From NCBI GenBank assembly GCA_963970005.1, contig CAXAMN010023361.1:2199007-2263006 (forward strand): a stretch of 64,000 nt of DNA. Direction: 5' to 3'. Source of the DNA: Durusdinium trenchii (lineage: Eukaryota; Sar; Dinophyceae; Suessiales; Symbiodiniaceae). The notes under the pieces are model-generated. The model made no database searches, was not told the origin of the DNA, and worked only from the letters and a program-made list of their open reading frames with translations. The position numbers and the translations under genes were made by a program. This document shows positions 12,341 to 24,040 of this stretch, piece after piece; within the stretch, counting starts at the first letter, position 1; every line of letters begins with the position of its first letter.

Positions 12341-13174
12341 TGAACCAGGGGCTGTCAGGATGACTGACTCCCAAGTCCATGTCATCAGAGATCCAGCAGC
12401 ACAATGTCATTTTTGAGTAGATAAGCGGTTTGCTTGCTGTGGTGCTCGGTGTTGGCGCTCTCTCTTAGGATTGATGTGGCCTTTCTCCTTGCTTGGAGCC
12501 TCAGGAGGAAGACTCGCTTCAAATTCGAGGGGCAAAGGATGAACAGAAACAAGGGCGTTTTTGACCAGTTGTGTTTCTCCGAACATGGAAGGTTTACCCA
12601 AAGCATTCCCAAAACTATGGATATTTCCATATTTTGCCGCAGTTTTGCCAGGCTGGGCTCTTGATTTTGGGGAATCAGATTCATGCGGTGTTACGGTTTT
12701 ACCACATATTTTTTTTGAAGTCCAGGAGCTGACATGAATAAGAACAACATGGCCTGAACCATTCATCATTATATCTCATTATACTACTACTGGACTGACT
12801 GAACCTGTGCCACATGACACGGATTGTTTCAGAACGGAGTGGCAAGGGACTTATATAACCCGTTTCAGCATATGTTTCGGTATTCCCTGTTCACGTCAAG
12901 TCATTAGTAGATTTAAGACGCTCATCCGACAAAATGTTCCCTCCAAGTGAAGAAATGATGTTGTTGTTGTTGTTTTGCCATGTGCTGTTGGCTACATAGT
13001 TTCAACACATATGCAATGACTATCGGAGAATGCGTCTTCGGTGCTCGTTGCTTAGGAGCTTGTAGCATTGTTCAAACTGTCATGGTGTTGTCATGGCCAT
13101 TGAGATTGAACATTCCAAATCAGCAAGTAAATCTGAAACAGGTCCTTTTGCCTTGGGCCTTGCCTTGTTTCAAG

Positions 13175-13681
13175 ATCAGCCTCCGAAGGCAAGCAGACGT
13201 GTCCGATCTTGACGCGTTGGACACAAAGCAAGAAAACGAGTCGAAGTCTCCAAACCCAGAGCCAGCAGAAAGGGGTTCAGAAAGCCTGGATCAGGTTTTG
13301 GCTGACACAACAGTTTCATACCCCGAGCAGAACAAAAGGGAACGTGTCAGTCAGCCAGTGAAAGGGTTTCAGCGTCACATGCGCCAAGACGAACCAATAT
13401 GTGAGCAAGAGGCCAAGAAAGCCTGGTTAGTTGTTTGGCCTGTTTGGTCATCCCAACCGGTTCCAACCCCTCCCAAACATCAATCGATGTTTAGCTGTCC
13501 AACCCGCGGACACGCAGAAAGGAGCAGATTGGAATCAATTGTCCCCACAGATGGATTTGATACCACATGTGGTTTTGGCAGATGTAGCATGATAGATGGA
13601 AATCGTGCTAGCACTTGCAAAATGACCTCTTTGGAATCTCTGAGTGACCTGTTCAGGGACGACTCACTGGCCTCTTCCTGA
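13175..13681 (+). CDS. long terminal exon of a polar, probably disordered protein
   Basis: The frame is open from the acceptor CCTTGTTTCAAG to the TGA at 13679 (168 residues) and could extend back to an ATG at 12980. It is rich in E, S, Q and P (DLDALDTKQENESKSPNPEP, EQNKRERVSQPVKGFQRHMR) with few hydrophobic runs, so it is likely disordered. A segment at about residues 80-95 of the exon is Trp/Pro-rich. No domain is recognised. Confidence 0.5.
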   Translation: MSLRRQADVSDLDALDTKQENESKSPNPEPAERGSESLDQVLADTTVSYPEQNKRERVSQPVKGFQRHMRQDEPICEQEAKKAWLVVWPVWSSQPVPTPPKHQSMFSCPTRGHAERSRLESIVPTDGFDTTCGFGRCSMIDGNRASTCKMTSLESLSDLFRDDSLASS

Positions 13682-14394
13682 GGATCTCAACGTGTCACTT
13701 TGAAGGTTTTGGCGATTGAGAGTGATAGGTTTGGATGCTTGGTGTGTTCCAAAAATACCAAGCACATGCGCAGGTTGATTGTCCACTAGCGCTGGGTTCA
13801 GGGGGTGGTAGGAAAATACATGGTGACGGGGTCGAACCACCCTTTTGACGGTGCCGGCAATTACAGTACTTCATTATGACTTCCTAAGCAGGGACCACCT
13901 TCAATTGTTTGTGGTGCAGCACATCCACCCTGTGAGAATCTCAGAGACAAACAGGCAGCACAGCTGCTTCACAGATACAAAGATTGCCCATGCAAAGATC
14001 CCATCACTGGCAGGTGTTGCTTTTTAGTTTGTACCCAATTGTGCACATCAACGATAAAAGTTCCCGAAGCAGTGACTCCAAAAGCACATCTTTTTTCTTT
14101 GATGACACGGCTGTTTGTTTGTGCGAATCATTTCCCAAATCGGTGTGAAGCGGGACAAGTATAGAGAAAACAACAAATTGTAGTAAATGCGTTGGCTAGG
14201 ACAGAGTTAGATTTGTCGAATATATAGATATAACTTAAATTCCTGACAACCCATGTATATGACAATTTAACATATAATGTCGACTTCTGAATATTAAAAC
14301 CCCTCCTCCCCTTTCATCTCAAGTGCAGGACCTAAAGAATGTAAAATCCATAGAAATACCAGAAAAAATGATTTGGATTTGAAATAAGCAAAAC

Positions 14395-14520
14395 ATTAAA
14401 GGAAAGAAACGGACATGAAAAGAAAGGTGAGGAACATGAAAGGACAGGAAAGGAAATGAAAGAAACATGAAATGGAAAGAAAAGGACATGAAGGGAAAAT
14501 GAAAGGACATGAAGATAATT
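14395..14520. repeat. purine-rich GGACATGAAA low-complexity tract
   Basis: GGACATGAA(A/G) and GGAAAG words alternate on the + strand almost without pyrimidines. The reverse strand has a long open frame of F, S, H, L and P only because of this composition. Confidence 0.75.
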
Positions 14521-15157
14521 GTAAAGGAACCCACCAAAAGAACCACCCAGGGTTTGCTTAGTATTATTTGAGGTTTGGAGTAATTGAAGGTTTGGGCTGC
14601 TTGCAATAAACAATCTAAAAAAGGACAATGTAGCAGCCAAATTGAAACAAACAGGTTGACAGTAAACAACAAGTGTTGGAATCAGTCAAAAGCTCAGAAT
14701 CAGCTTGGATGAATTAAGGTTTGGAAGCAGCTGAAAATCAGGGTCCAGAAACACATAGTATATTTTTGGGGCCATTTATATTTTGTTTTTGAAAGCATAG
14801 ACATAGATGATTAACGGGCAATTCTTCATTCAGAAGTAAACATTACATTGCCCCTCCAACCACCCCAATTTAGGCAAATATGCCAGTCACCTGCGCGTCT
14901 GCTTCCATCTGCGTGTGTCTGAGGTGATTTCCTCCGGTGTTGTGATGTGCCTGCGGCGGCCCATGGCACCTTGTCCGCTTGCGGGGTGGGACGACAGATC
15001 GACAGCGCTTGGGATGGCCCGGCTGGGTATCTCCGACTGGATTCCCCCCGTTTCACTGGGAAGTACGTAGTTGAGACAGTTGAGACCTGTGGATGCGTCG
15101 CAGTGCGTCGCAACATGTGGTGTTTGCTTTCGAGCAATCGTTGAATTGGATGATTGA

Positions 15158-15337
15158 ATGACCCCCCGAGGCCCGAAACGGTTGGATCGAACGAGGGTTT
15201 GCCGTCGAGGTGAAGCTCTACTATTTGCTGATTTCCACCTGGGTGCGGTGCCTTCGAAGACGGTTGAAGATCTGGAACGGGTCCTGAAGGGAAGAAAGGA
15301 AGCCGAGGGCGATTGGGTTGTGAGGTCTTTTTCGAAG
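15158..15337 (+). CDS. exon, hypothetical protein
   Basis: The frame reads LLFADFHLGAVPSKTVEDLE then ERVLKGRKEAEGDWVVR and stops at a good donor, TTCGAAG|GTACTG. A second frame over the last 60 bases (GCEVFFE) would join the next exon in better phase, so the frame may change within the exon. Unknown family. Confidence 0.4.
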
Positions 15338-15386
15338 GTACTGTAGTGGTGTAGGGGTGAGAAAAATCCGCTACTATAATATATAG

Positions 15387-15530
15387 ATGCCGATGGTTGG
15401 TGTGTCCACCTGGAGGGCAAGAGACGGAAGCTGAACATCCACCCTTCGAAGCTAGTTAAATGCATCAAACAACTACCCATTTGGCCATTTGGTGTCCCTT
15501 TCAGTCTGCCGGATAGTTTTTTTTTTCCTG
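15387..15530 (+). CDS. exon, hypothetical protein
   Basis: Right after ATATATAG the frame reads ADGWCVHLEGKRRKLNIHPS then KLVKCIKQLPIWPFG. It lies 49 bp after the preceding exon. The intron, if real, is unusually short. The 3' limit is not clear: the frame runs on into a T-run that is probably intron. Confidence 0.45.
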
Positions 15531-16312
15531 TGTGCTCACCTACTATGGTTTTGCTGTTTCAATACTTGCCTGTGCTTTGTAGATTTTGTTGTAGAGAATA
15601 AGGAAATGACAGTGGAAATGACCCCTTGCCATAGATACCTTGGGATCCATTCCCTGATTCCTTGCTAAGCACTAAATATATGTATCCCTGGCCGTTTGTG
15701 TAAACAATGACTTGAGGCCCTTGTAAAGGCCCAGGCAAGACGCAGGTCGATGCACTGTCTTCATGTCGAAGACCGAAGACTTCCCGTGTAAGAAAAAGCT
15801 GACACCTCGGCAGCCTAAGCTTTGGCTGAAATAGGGGCCAAGATAGGCCTAAGATGGGGAGACCTGAAACTCGCTGAAACAGTGTTTGCAACTGCAGTTG
15901 TGTATATACAGTTTCTGATCAAGAAAGTGTTCTTGATTTGTATATGCAGTTTCTGCCAGTTTCCAGGTGTTTCAATTGCTGTGAAGACATTCCTGAAAAT
16001 GAACACTTGGCTTGACGGGATCCTAATTTGATACCGCGGCCCGCAATTAGTCCACCGTACACCCTCAGTTGTTCTTTGGCTATTGGTTTGTATAAGTATG
16101 CTGGAGGAACAGGTGAAGTGAATCCAAGCACTCCACGTAACAGAAGGTTTTACTGGACTTCTCGAACACAAAACCAACAGCCCCTCTCAACTCCTTGCGG
16201 CTCTCCAAATCTGCGCCTCAACCAATCTCAACCACACCCCTGACCCCGAAACCACACCCCTGGGCCCCTGGCCCGGTCGATACGACGGTCGATACGACCA
16301 ACCCCCGCGCAG

Positions 16313-16429
16313 TTCATTTTTGCCTTCCTCCACGGCATCGGCCCCTGGAGCTTGGAGCGCCCAGAGCTGCCCTTCGGTCGGCCCTTCGAACGGAGCGGTG
16401 AAGCCGTCGCGTTCGCATGGAGATGTCAG
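16313..16429 (+). CDS. clear internal exon, unknown protein
   Basis: The exon is framed by CGCGCAG at the 5' side and TGTCAG|GTTTTG at the 3' side, phase 0 at both ends, 39 codons. The peptide FIFAFLHGIGPWSLERPELP continues FGRPFERSGEAVAFAWRCQ. Codons end strongly in G or C. I do not recognise the family. A probable neighbour exon lies at 16700-16756. Confidence 0.55.
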
Positions 16430-16699
16430 GTTTTGGGGTGAACGTTCGGATATGTGATGTTTTAACTTGTGCTATAAAGAGTGTTTCCTGCATGGAAAAG
16501 TACATACTTAGGATTTATTGAACTAAGAACCGGGGGAGCAAGGCTTTGAGCTAGAGGTTTGTTGTGCCTAGTCACGAAAGGTAGCTTGAGCTACCTGAGT
16601 TCTCCTTGCTTTAGCAAAAATGTATTACAATCAGGAGTTGGGATTGTGCATTGAATTTGGTCCTCTAAGAGTTGATTCTGTTCGTCGGGGGGGGGGGTG

Positions 16700-16756
16700 A
16701 AGGGCCCCCTGGATCAAATCCCCCCTGCGCCGGTTCACGCCGTCATGGACTTCTAC
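16700..16756 (+). CDS. short exon, unknown protein
   Basis: The frame DQIPPAPVHAVMDFYQ ends at a donor-like CTACCAGG|GTTATA. The upstream limit is blurred by a G-run at 16689. It may belong with the exon at 16313-16429. Confidence 0.35.
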
Positions 16757-18599
16757 CAGGGTTATATACTTGTGATTGCCTGCTACCTTTCGTTCACCCC
16801 CTCCTCTCTCAAGTCTAGCTTCCCTTCGACTAGAAGAGACCAAATTAAGTTGCAAGAAAATTTGAGGACAACCTTTCTTGGGAAGCAAGACCTGGAGAGA
16901 CTTTTTGAAAGGATGAACCTGGAGACTAGTTGACTAGGACCGGACTCTTGAGTATGGAACTTTACATGTTGTGAACGAGTGTTTTTTGGATTCCTGTCAA
17001 GGTATTTACTATTCAACTTTGTCAAAACATCAACAGTGAACACCTCGCTTTGGCTTACTTGTGCAACATGCACCATTTGTGTGGAGACGGGTTGCAGCAG
17101 ATCCATCATCATGTGAAATCCAACTGTCGGTGCTCATGGAACATAAAACCAGTGGAGGGCAGACCAAGCTTGTGTTGTTTTCAAGAGCAAGAACCGGGCA
17201 ATTGGTTCTCCGCTGGCCTATGTTATAGTTAGTTCAGCTATTGGAAGGGATCCGTGAGGGTCACGACATGGAAGAAATATCGCGACACAGACATACACAG
17301 AGGGGACAGTAATCACCTTAACTTCAAAAGATGCACACGAAGACTCCCTATCAACGCGATCCATCCTTGAGGTGTCCCCGGTTTCCTCCTATTCTGCAAG
17401 ATCGAGGCTACAGCTGCAAGGGCCTCATTGGCGCGTGCGTGGCTTCATGCCACAGGCAATGGTCAGAGTGGGAAGGTGTTGGGGTTTTCGGTGGGAGCCG
17501 TTGGGATGGAAACACTTCTTCCAAAGTTGGAACTGGAATTCCCATCAATGTCCTATTTACAACAAAGGGGGGCCCATGCTTTGTTTTTTTTTCTCGCAGG
17601 GCGCAAGAAGGCTCCTTCACATCCTCACTGGACCTCAGGAATCATTCAAATGATGTGTGTGTTTGTGTGTGTGTGTTGCCAGCGGGCGGCAATGACAAGT
17701 GACAAGTGCTTCACAGGTTCATCCTGTAGCGGAACTAGTGACGCCCACAATAAGGAAGTAAATCCACTGAAGGCCTTTGAAACAGTGTTTTTCGGTCCAC
17801 TTGGCCAATTTGGGGCCTTACTTGTTCAGTGAATCACATCAATCTTTGGGCATTTTGGGGTTTTCCAGCAACGGTTTCAACCCTAATATGATCTATAGCG
17901 ACGGACTGGAACTTAGAATGCTATCGTGAGGATTTCTATCTTTTTTTATTTTCCATTGTTAGAATGTTACGTGAGAAAGGCCCCTAGGCTTAGAATGCCA
18001 TTTTCCAAAGTTCCAGCATATTTGTATATATGTGTGCAGGTGATGAGGCTTAGAATGACACCCTTTGCGCAAAAACATGTTTCGCGAAAGCTTGTGAAGG
18101 CAGATGCGAAGGCATGCTTCCAGGGAGAAAGGTGAGGAAAAACGTCTAGAAGATGTACACTTAGAAGCACGTCTAGGTCAAACGAGTTCGAACCACGCCA
18201 CATTCTTTCTTTCGGTCCAATATTTTTCTCAAACGTTCACTTTACAGCGCGCAATCAGTCACACACTTAGAATGCCGCACTAAAATCTGTGGCGATCTTT
18301 AACGAACATAGCATTCGAACCTGAGTAGTGTTTTTTATATAATTACAATTATTGTACATATTGATACACTGCAAGTAAAATGCGGCTTTGGGGTACGCAA
18401 TATGGATTTGATTTTGGCCCCCTTGGTCACTATTGCCACTCATTCAACTGCAGGGAAAATGTTTGGCCATGCAACTCTATCTTACAGTCTGTCCAAAATG
18501 ATTGAACAAAAGGCTGGCTGTATATATGAAACTATTGTACCCACACACACACACATGTAATTGCATATATAAATTGCGCGGCATTCTCTATTGAATCAT

Positions 18600-20480
18600 G
18601 TCCAGACAGAGAACAGGGCGCAACAAACATCTGAAAGGGAAGGAAAGAGAAAAACACAGTAACGCAAAACGACCGGAATAGAAGGGAAAGGAGGCCGTTT
18701 GAATGCGACTAGAGAGAAAAATCAATCATATATGTAAATATCATGTGTACACTATCTCCACGAGTTGTCTCGTGGGAAATGGCCAGGAAAACGGTATAGT
18801 TAGAATGCCTCCTGCCCAGCGTAGTGTCAATGAGGTTTGTGAACGGGAAGGGTAGCAGAAAAGGCATCAGATAGCAAGGCAATGGAGGAAAGGCAAAGAC
18901 AGGAAAGAACATCGCAAAGGGCAGGGCAGGAAAAAGAAGTCAAAGGAAAGGAAAAGAATGGAAGGGAGCTGGAAAGCAACATGCGCACACTGGGATGCAG
19001 GGGAACAATTTGGAATCTCATGCAGAGCCCTTGCCCGGGAGCTTTCCGGAGAGACAGGACAAAGAACATAGCAAGGAACTGTGCGCACTTAGAATGCCCC
19101 GTGCCGGGCAAACAACACACACAGATATATATATATATNNNNNNNNNNGAAGTCAAAGGAAAGGAAAAGAATGGAAGGGAGCTGGAAAGCAACATACACA
19201 ATCATGCACACACTGGAATGGAGGGGGACGATTATATGTACCAAGGAGAGTCATGGCAAGAGAAGAGAAACAAACAACATATCAAGGGACTGGAGGGAAA
19301 AAACAGAATGCTAAAGACATCAAAAAGGGAAGGGAAGAGAGAAACGCAGTAACGCAAAGCGACCGGAATAGAAGGGAAAGGAGGCCGTGTGAATGCGACT
19401 AGAGAGAGAGGATATATGTAACATATAATACTGCATTTATATGTGAATAACATGTGTACACTATCTCCACGAATTTTATCGTGGGAAATGGCAAGGAAAA
19501 CGGTATAGTTAGAATGCCTCCTGCCAAGCGTAGTGTCAATGAGGTTTGTGAACGGGAAGGCTAGCAGAAAAGGCATCGGATAGCCAGGCAATGGAGGAAA
19601 GGCAAAGGGAAAGACAGAGAGGAACGTCGCAAAGGGCGGGGCAGGAAAAGGAACCAAAGGAAAGAAAGAATGGAAGGGAACTGGAAAGCAACACTCGCAC
19701 ACTGGGATGGAGGGGAACAATCTGGAATCTGAAGCAGAGCCCTTGCCCGGGAGCTTTCCGGAGAGACAGGGCAAAAAAAGTAGAAATGTGCACACTGAGA
19801 ATGCCCCGTGCCAGACAAAAAAAATGATGTCAAGGAGGCTCATGGCAAGAGAAGCAAAAAAATACATAGCAAGGGACTGGCGGGAAAAACGGGGAAAAAG
19901 ATAGACGCCAAAGACATCAAAATGGGAAGGAAAGGGAGAAACACAGCAACGCAAAAAATGACCGGACTAAAAGGGAAAGGAGGCTGGCGCATGTTTGAAC
20001 TGTCCAAATTTCAGTAGGCAGCTGACGAATGTTTGCCGATTTCCGCACCAGGTGGCCTCTCCTCCATTGCCTTGCTATCTGATGCCTTTTCTGCTACCCT
20101 CCCCATTCATAAACCTCATTGACACTATAGTCACTATGCTTGGCAGGAGGAGAAGCAACAAAGACGTAGCAAGGGACTGGAGGGGAAAAACAGAACGCTC
20201 AAGACATTGAGAAATGGAAGGAAAAAGAGAACACAACAACGCAAAACGACCGGAATAGAAGGGACAGGAGGCCGTTTGAATGCGACTAAAGGGAAAATAT
20301 ATAAATCACATGTGCACTCTATGTGTGGCCAGGAAAACGGTACAATTAGAATGTTCTCTTGCCATGACATGAGTCTCCTGGATACATAGTATATAGTATA
20401 TATATATTATATCTTTGTCTGGCACAGGGCATTCTAAAGTGCGCACAGTCTTGAGATTCCAAATTGTTCCCCTCCATCCA
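18600..20480. repeat. ~700-bp repeat with direct and inverted copies
   Basis: A block beginning near 18742 (ACACTATCTCCACGA, GGTATAGTTAGAATGCCTCC, GCGTAGTGTCAATGAGG) is repeated near 19449. Purine-rich filler and the AGCCCTTGCCCGGGAGC block also recur. At about 20055-20150 the GTAGTGTCAATGAGGTTTGTG part is present as its reverse complement, and at 20405-20480 the GGAGGGGAACAATTTGGAAT part is inverted. No coding gene is supported here. Confidence 0.8.
19139..19148. other. assembly gap (10 N)
   Basis: Ten N bases sit between a TA run and a second copy of GAAGTCAAAGGAAAGGAAAA, first seen at 18937. The true length of the gap is unknown and repeat copies may be missing. Confidence 0.99.
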
Positions 20481-21076
20481 ATCAATGGTGGAAAACAACC
20501 TTCCAAAAAGACGACTTGCCGTAAATGAAGAGAAAAAGGCCTGAATGTTGACAGTTTGCCGGTGACACTTTTGACCCATTCTAAGTCTACCCCCCGTTAT
20601 TGTTCTCACGTAGGCATTCCAAGCCTTCCTGGAAAGATGTGAGGATTTTCGAGGCATTCTAAGTTTCAGTCCGTCACTATAATATGTATGAATCATGCCT
20701 GTTGTTCTGCCTACTGCTACAGACGCTTGATGTTTTTTTGGGCGGGAACATTTCAACCTAACGAACAGGTGACCTGTGCACCACTTCGGATGGTCTGTTG
20801 AGAGATGCTGAGATGATCCCTGTTTTTGCTCGCTGGCCCATGCCCGGCTGCCACGGGGTGTTACAGAGACATCCACGGAAAACATGTTCGTTTGTTCAGG
20901 GTTTATCTCATGGTACTGACATTTACAGTGACAACTGAAAAACATGCCACCTCATCACCTCAATGTAGTTCAGGTACCAACAATCAATATGGAAGAATAG
21001 TTCTATCCATTTCTATCCCGCCGGCTCAATGGGTTGGTTTTTGAGGCATCAGCGCTTGCTTTTGGCCACCTTCAAC

Positions 21077-21474
21077 ATGGACCGAAGAACTGCGGCGGGA
21101 CGACGGAGCAGTTGGACCGACCTCTGTGAACTGATGGTCCCACAGTTCAAAATGCTTGCGGGATCTAGGTGAAAGTTCAGACTAGTTTCGGTTCGAATGT
21201 GCTTGGACTTCGGGGCGAGAAATTGGGTGCAAACGTGACCGAAGTGAAGGCAATCATTGGCGGACACCCAATGGCCCAAGCTGACCCCGGCGAAGGGTTG
21301 AATCATTGGCTGCTGTACAATCGCCCCTTGTACAGAACACCTCTCAACAAAAACATGTTGAAAAGCAATTGGCAATCCAGAACCTCTCGCTTGGTTCTTG
21401 TGCATCATTGGGTTTTGAGGAAGGGCCGGGCCAACATTGAGCAGAGGATGGAGATTTCCGATGCTTCTGGATGA
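21077..21474 (+). CDS. coding region, hypothetical (frame changes once)
   Basis: From the ATG at 21077 the frame reads MDRRTAAGRRSSWTDLCELM and ends near 21166 at a donor-like CTAG|GTGAAAG. A second frame then runs 21166-21474 with RGEKLGANVTEVKAIIGGHP and RKGRANIEQRMEISDASG to a TGA. Both parts look coding. A 13-bp intron is impossible, so either the pieces belong to different splice forms or one base has been lost. Unknown family. Confidence 0.4.
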
Positions 21475-21779
21475 GCATAGACTGGACAACTTAGTCCTTT
21501 GCTAGTAGCAATTGTATTGGGATAGCTTGAAACCTGAGTCATTTCCAGCCGAAATGCATGTATTTTTATTTGTTTTCTGTTGTTCCTTCTCAAAGCTACC
21601 ATTTTGATGACGGGTGCACATCAGTTTTGCATTTATGAACCTTCCACCCGTTTTCATGAAAAGCAGCAGTAAATTGAGGGAGACCCCGTAGGATACCTCT
21701 CATAGAGCCAAAAATATGCACTTCCTCAGAATCAATATGTGTCCTTTCAACATTTCTGCTGTATTATTAACCTCTTTCT

Positions 21780-22110
21780 TTCTCTGCAGAAGATCTTCTC
21801 GATACGTCTCGGGTTGCACGACACGTGTTGGCAACATTGAACAGTAGCGATTCACCTCGGGGCTGCCATTGTCCGGCGTGCAGGTGGTTGGGGCCGGGCA
21901 GCTTGGATCTGAGAGCCCTCCCACACATTCCATGGGAAGATTGAGCTACCTTGGGCTGAAGAGGGATCAATGTAAAACTTCCAGTCCCTTGGAGTGTTTT
22001 GGGCCTGCAGGACTGCAGCTTGCAAGGGCAGACCTCGGTGCACATTGTCATGGCCACCCTGCTGCTCTCCTCCAGGCAGGACGCTCCATTTTTCAGGCCG
22101 CGCCCCCAAT
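21780..22110 (-). CDS. coding-like stretch, minus strand, Cys-rich
   Basis: Three minus-str and frames share the coding signal in succession: CLEESSRVAMTMCTEVCPCK at the high-coordinate end, then TPRDWKFYIDPSSAQGSS, then SDPSCPAPTTCTPDNGSPEV towards 21790. This fits several small exons or a decayed gene; I could not fix the borders. The Cys spacing suggests a secreted or receptor-like protein, which is inference only. Confidence 0.3.
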
Positions 22111-23162
22111 GCACCGGTCTAGTAAATAGGCAAATCTGAATTAAAAACAAGCACGTCATTCGTATCCGATATGTATTATTATATATATATAATTATATAT
22201 ATATGATCACGGTATATTGTATGGATGTGCCAAGCCAGTGAGGTTGCTTGATCCAAGCCAGTGTGCTTTCCATGTGAAAAACCGCCAATTGAGAAATCGA
22301 TCTGAGCAGCAGGCAACTGTAGGTATACCGGTATACCCTAAAATGACCACAGAGCAGCGACAAAAATATCAATATCCAAGGCTTCACAAAAGAGCGCCGG
22401 CGCAACTGTTTAAACTAGATGGGAAAGACCAAAATTCACGAGCTCGTGATTGAACAGTGAAGGCTTGGAAATGAGGAAGTTTGCAGCAAGAAAGTATGGC
22501 TTTGGCAAAGGGACGGGACGCTTCATGCTTTGCGTGACTCTAATGTGAAGCCGATCAGGTATTCTGAGGACGAAATGTTTTCCTATGCTTGACATGCCTT
22601 GGTTCGGAGAGTTTGAAGACCTTACAATATCCGAGATGGATGCCATAATAGAGTGGCAAGCACCTCACAACACAGGCAATATGTGGGGTTGAGATGATTT
22701 CACCAGCCTTGGATGCGATGACCCAGATGTGCGACAAGATTGACTAGGTAAGGGTGTCCTACTCACTAGATGTCCCAGATTGTTGAAACCCATTCTGATG
22801 AAACAAACAGTGTTTGACGAACACACTGGCACTTTTGAGTACACATATGTTATCCCAATTGCTTGACTCTGAGAAGAAAGGCGCGGGACGTTGAGGGCAG
22901 AGATTGCCCACAAATCAAAGGAAGGGTGCTGATGGTGTTGTCAGCTTGACATGTTGGGATACTGTTAGTTCTAAATGCAGCGTTCAATACGCAAAGAATA
23001 TCATCCAAAATAGTACTATTCCGACAAGCCCAGAGCTACAGCGCTCTTAGGAAAAGTCGACTCCGCCTATCGGGTAGAAGATAGGTGAACGATAGGAACT
23101 ACAAAAGCCCGTCACCGTGTGCTGCAAAACCCACCGGTGGTCCCAGGGTGAAACTCAAAGTA

Positions 23163-23220
23163 ATCCCCAGACACTCCATGTTTGGTATATATGTTATTGT
23201 TTTCACAGAATGTGGATCTC
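23163..23220. mobile_element. MITE fragment, CCCCAGACACTCCATG family
   Basis: ATCCCCAGACACTCCATG matches the terminal repeat of the intact-looking element at 50379-50468. Only one end is recognised here; the other end is missing or too diverged. Confidence 0.5.
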
Positions 23221-23323
23221 TGTTGGACACCTCTCGGAAGGTCAGGGTATAGAATGGTTATATAGAACCAAGTGTGTAGGACTCAGTTCTGATCAATCTT
23301 TTGGGCTTCATTGACTCAATTGA

Positions 23324-23491
23324 CCTTTCCCACCCCTCACCCACCCTGGCAACCGCCGCCGTCACCGCCGTAACCGTGAGGTTGATCCCTGCGCTGAGGA
23401 TGATGTTCCTGAACTGGGCCGGATGTTTGACGGAGACGTGTTCGCTTTGGCCAGAAGGGTCGCGGGGGGACATCGGCCTCCTATTTACTGA
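23324..23491 (+). CDS. terminal exon, hypothetical
   Basis: The frame is open from just after a TGA at 23321 to a TGA at 23489. It begins Arg/His-rich (GNRRRHRRNREVDPCAEDD) and continues VPELGRMFDGDVFALARR. Codons and composition favour this frame over two other open ones. Acceptor not certain. Function unknown. Confidence 0.45.
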   Translation, partial: PFPPLTHPGNRRRHRRNREVDPCAEDDVPELGRMFDGDVFALARRVAGGHRPPIY

Positions 23492-23659
23492 GTATCGCAA
23501 GAGATAACGGTGAAGAGCATGTTGTGGGAGGGTCTTAAGATGCACAAACGAATTTTCTTGTTGATGTTGCTTCGTGGTTCACATTCATTCATTGTACTGT
23601 AGCAAGAAAAAGATAGATAGCAATAAGAGCGTATACGGAATCTGGCGACATAATTAAAT

Positions 23660-23884
23660 ATGTCTTCTACTGGAGTACCAAAGAATGTCTCTCATGGGTT
23701 GCTTTTGACCACTTTTCCAAGTCGCTTTGGGTTCTTTGCTCGTACACCAGGTTCAGCCCCTTTGTGGAGGGATTCCGCTGGAACGCCACCGACTGTAGTA
23801 TGGGCTGGTGGAAATGTGGGACCAGGAAGTCAAGTCACATTTCTTGAAGGAGAACTTCGCAGCCATTCGCCAAAAGTCTTTTGA
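23660..23884 (+). CDS. small ORF, hypothetical
   Basis: A 74-residue frame from ATG 23660 to TGA 23882 includes WRDSAGTPPTVVWAGGNVGP. No splice border or homology is evident, and it is followed by a TA repeat at 23910-23955. Weak call. Confidence 0.3.
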   Translation: MSSTGVPKNVSHGLLLTTFPSRFGFFARTPGSAPLWRDSAGTPPTVVWAGGNVGPGSQVTFLEGELRSHSPKVF

Positions 23885-23984
23885 GCGATCACATGAATAT
23901 AAAATAATATAAATATATATATATATATATGTATGTATGTATATATATATATTGAATTATATTAAAGTTCTTTTGTGAACCATT

Positions 23985-24040
23985 CTCAGACACTCCATGT
24001 ATGGAAAACACAATAGTATACCTACATTGACAAAAACACC
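23985..24040. mobile_element. MITE fragment, same family, reversed
   Basis: CAGACACTCCATGTATGG and, 20 bp on, ACCTACATTGACAAAAACACC match the terminal and internal parts of the elements at 50379 and 31843 in reverse orientation. The second terminal repeat is absent. Confidence 0.5.

Larger units (their letters stand above)
17905..20665. repeat. field of recurrent TTAGAATGCC words
   Basis: TTAGAATGCC or a one- to two-base variant occurs near 17913, 17959, 17990, 18050, 18267, 18800, 19089, 19509, 19796 and 20346. Its reverse complement GGCATTCTAA occurs near 18581, 20428, 20577, 20612 and 20652. Sequences between the words are mostly unrelated outside the larger repeat, so the word itself is the shared element. 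Confidence 0.75.

Noticed and set aside
14319-14672. Minus-strand ORF rich in Phe, Ser, His and Leu
   Set aside because: Produced by the purine-rich GGACATGAAA tract; low-complexity artefact.
14887-15480. 197-codon minus-strand ORF
   Set aside because: Opposite to + exons at 15158-15530 that have better codons and splice borders; treated as a shadow.
18709-19954. Several long ORFs in the repeat field, including one crossing the N gap
   Set aside because: They follow the repeat and purine composition, recur with every copy and have no coding character.
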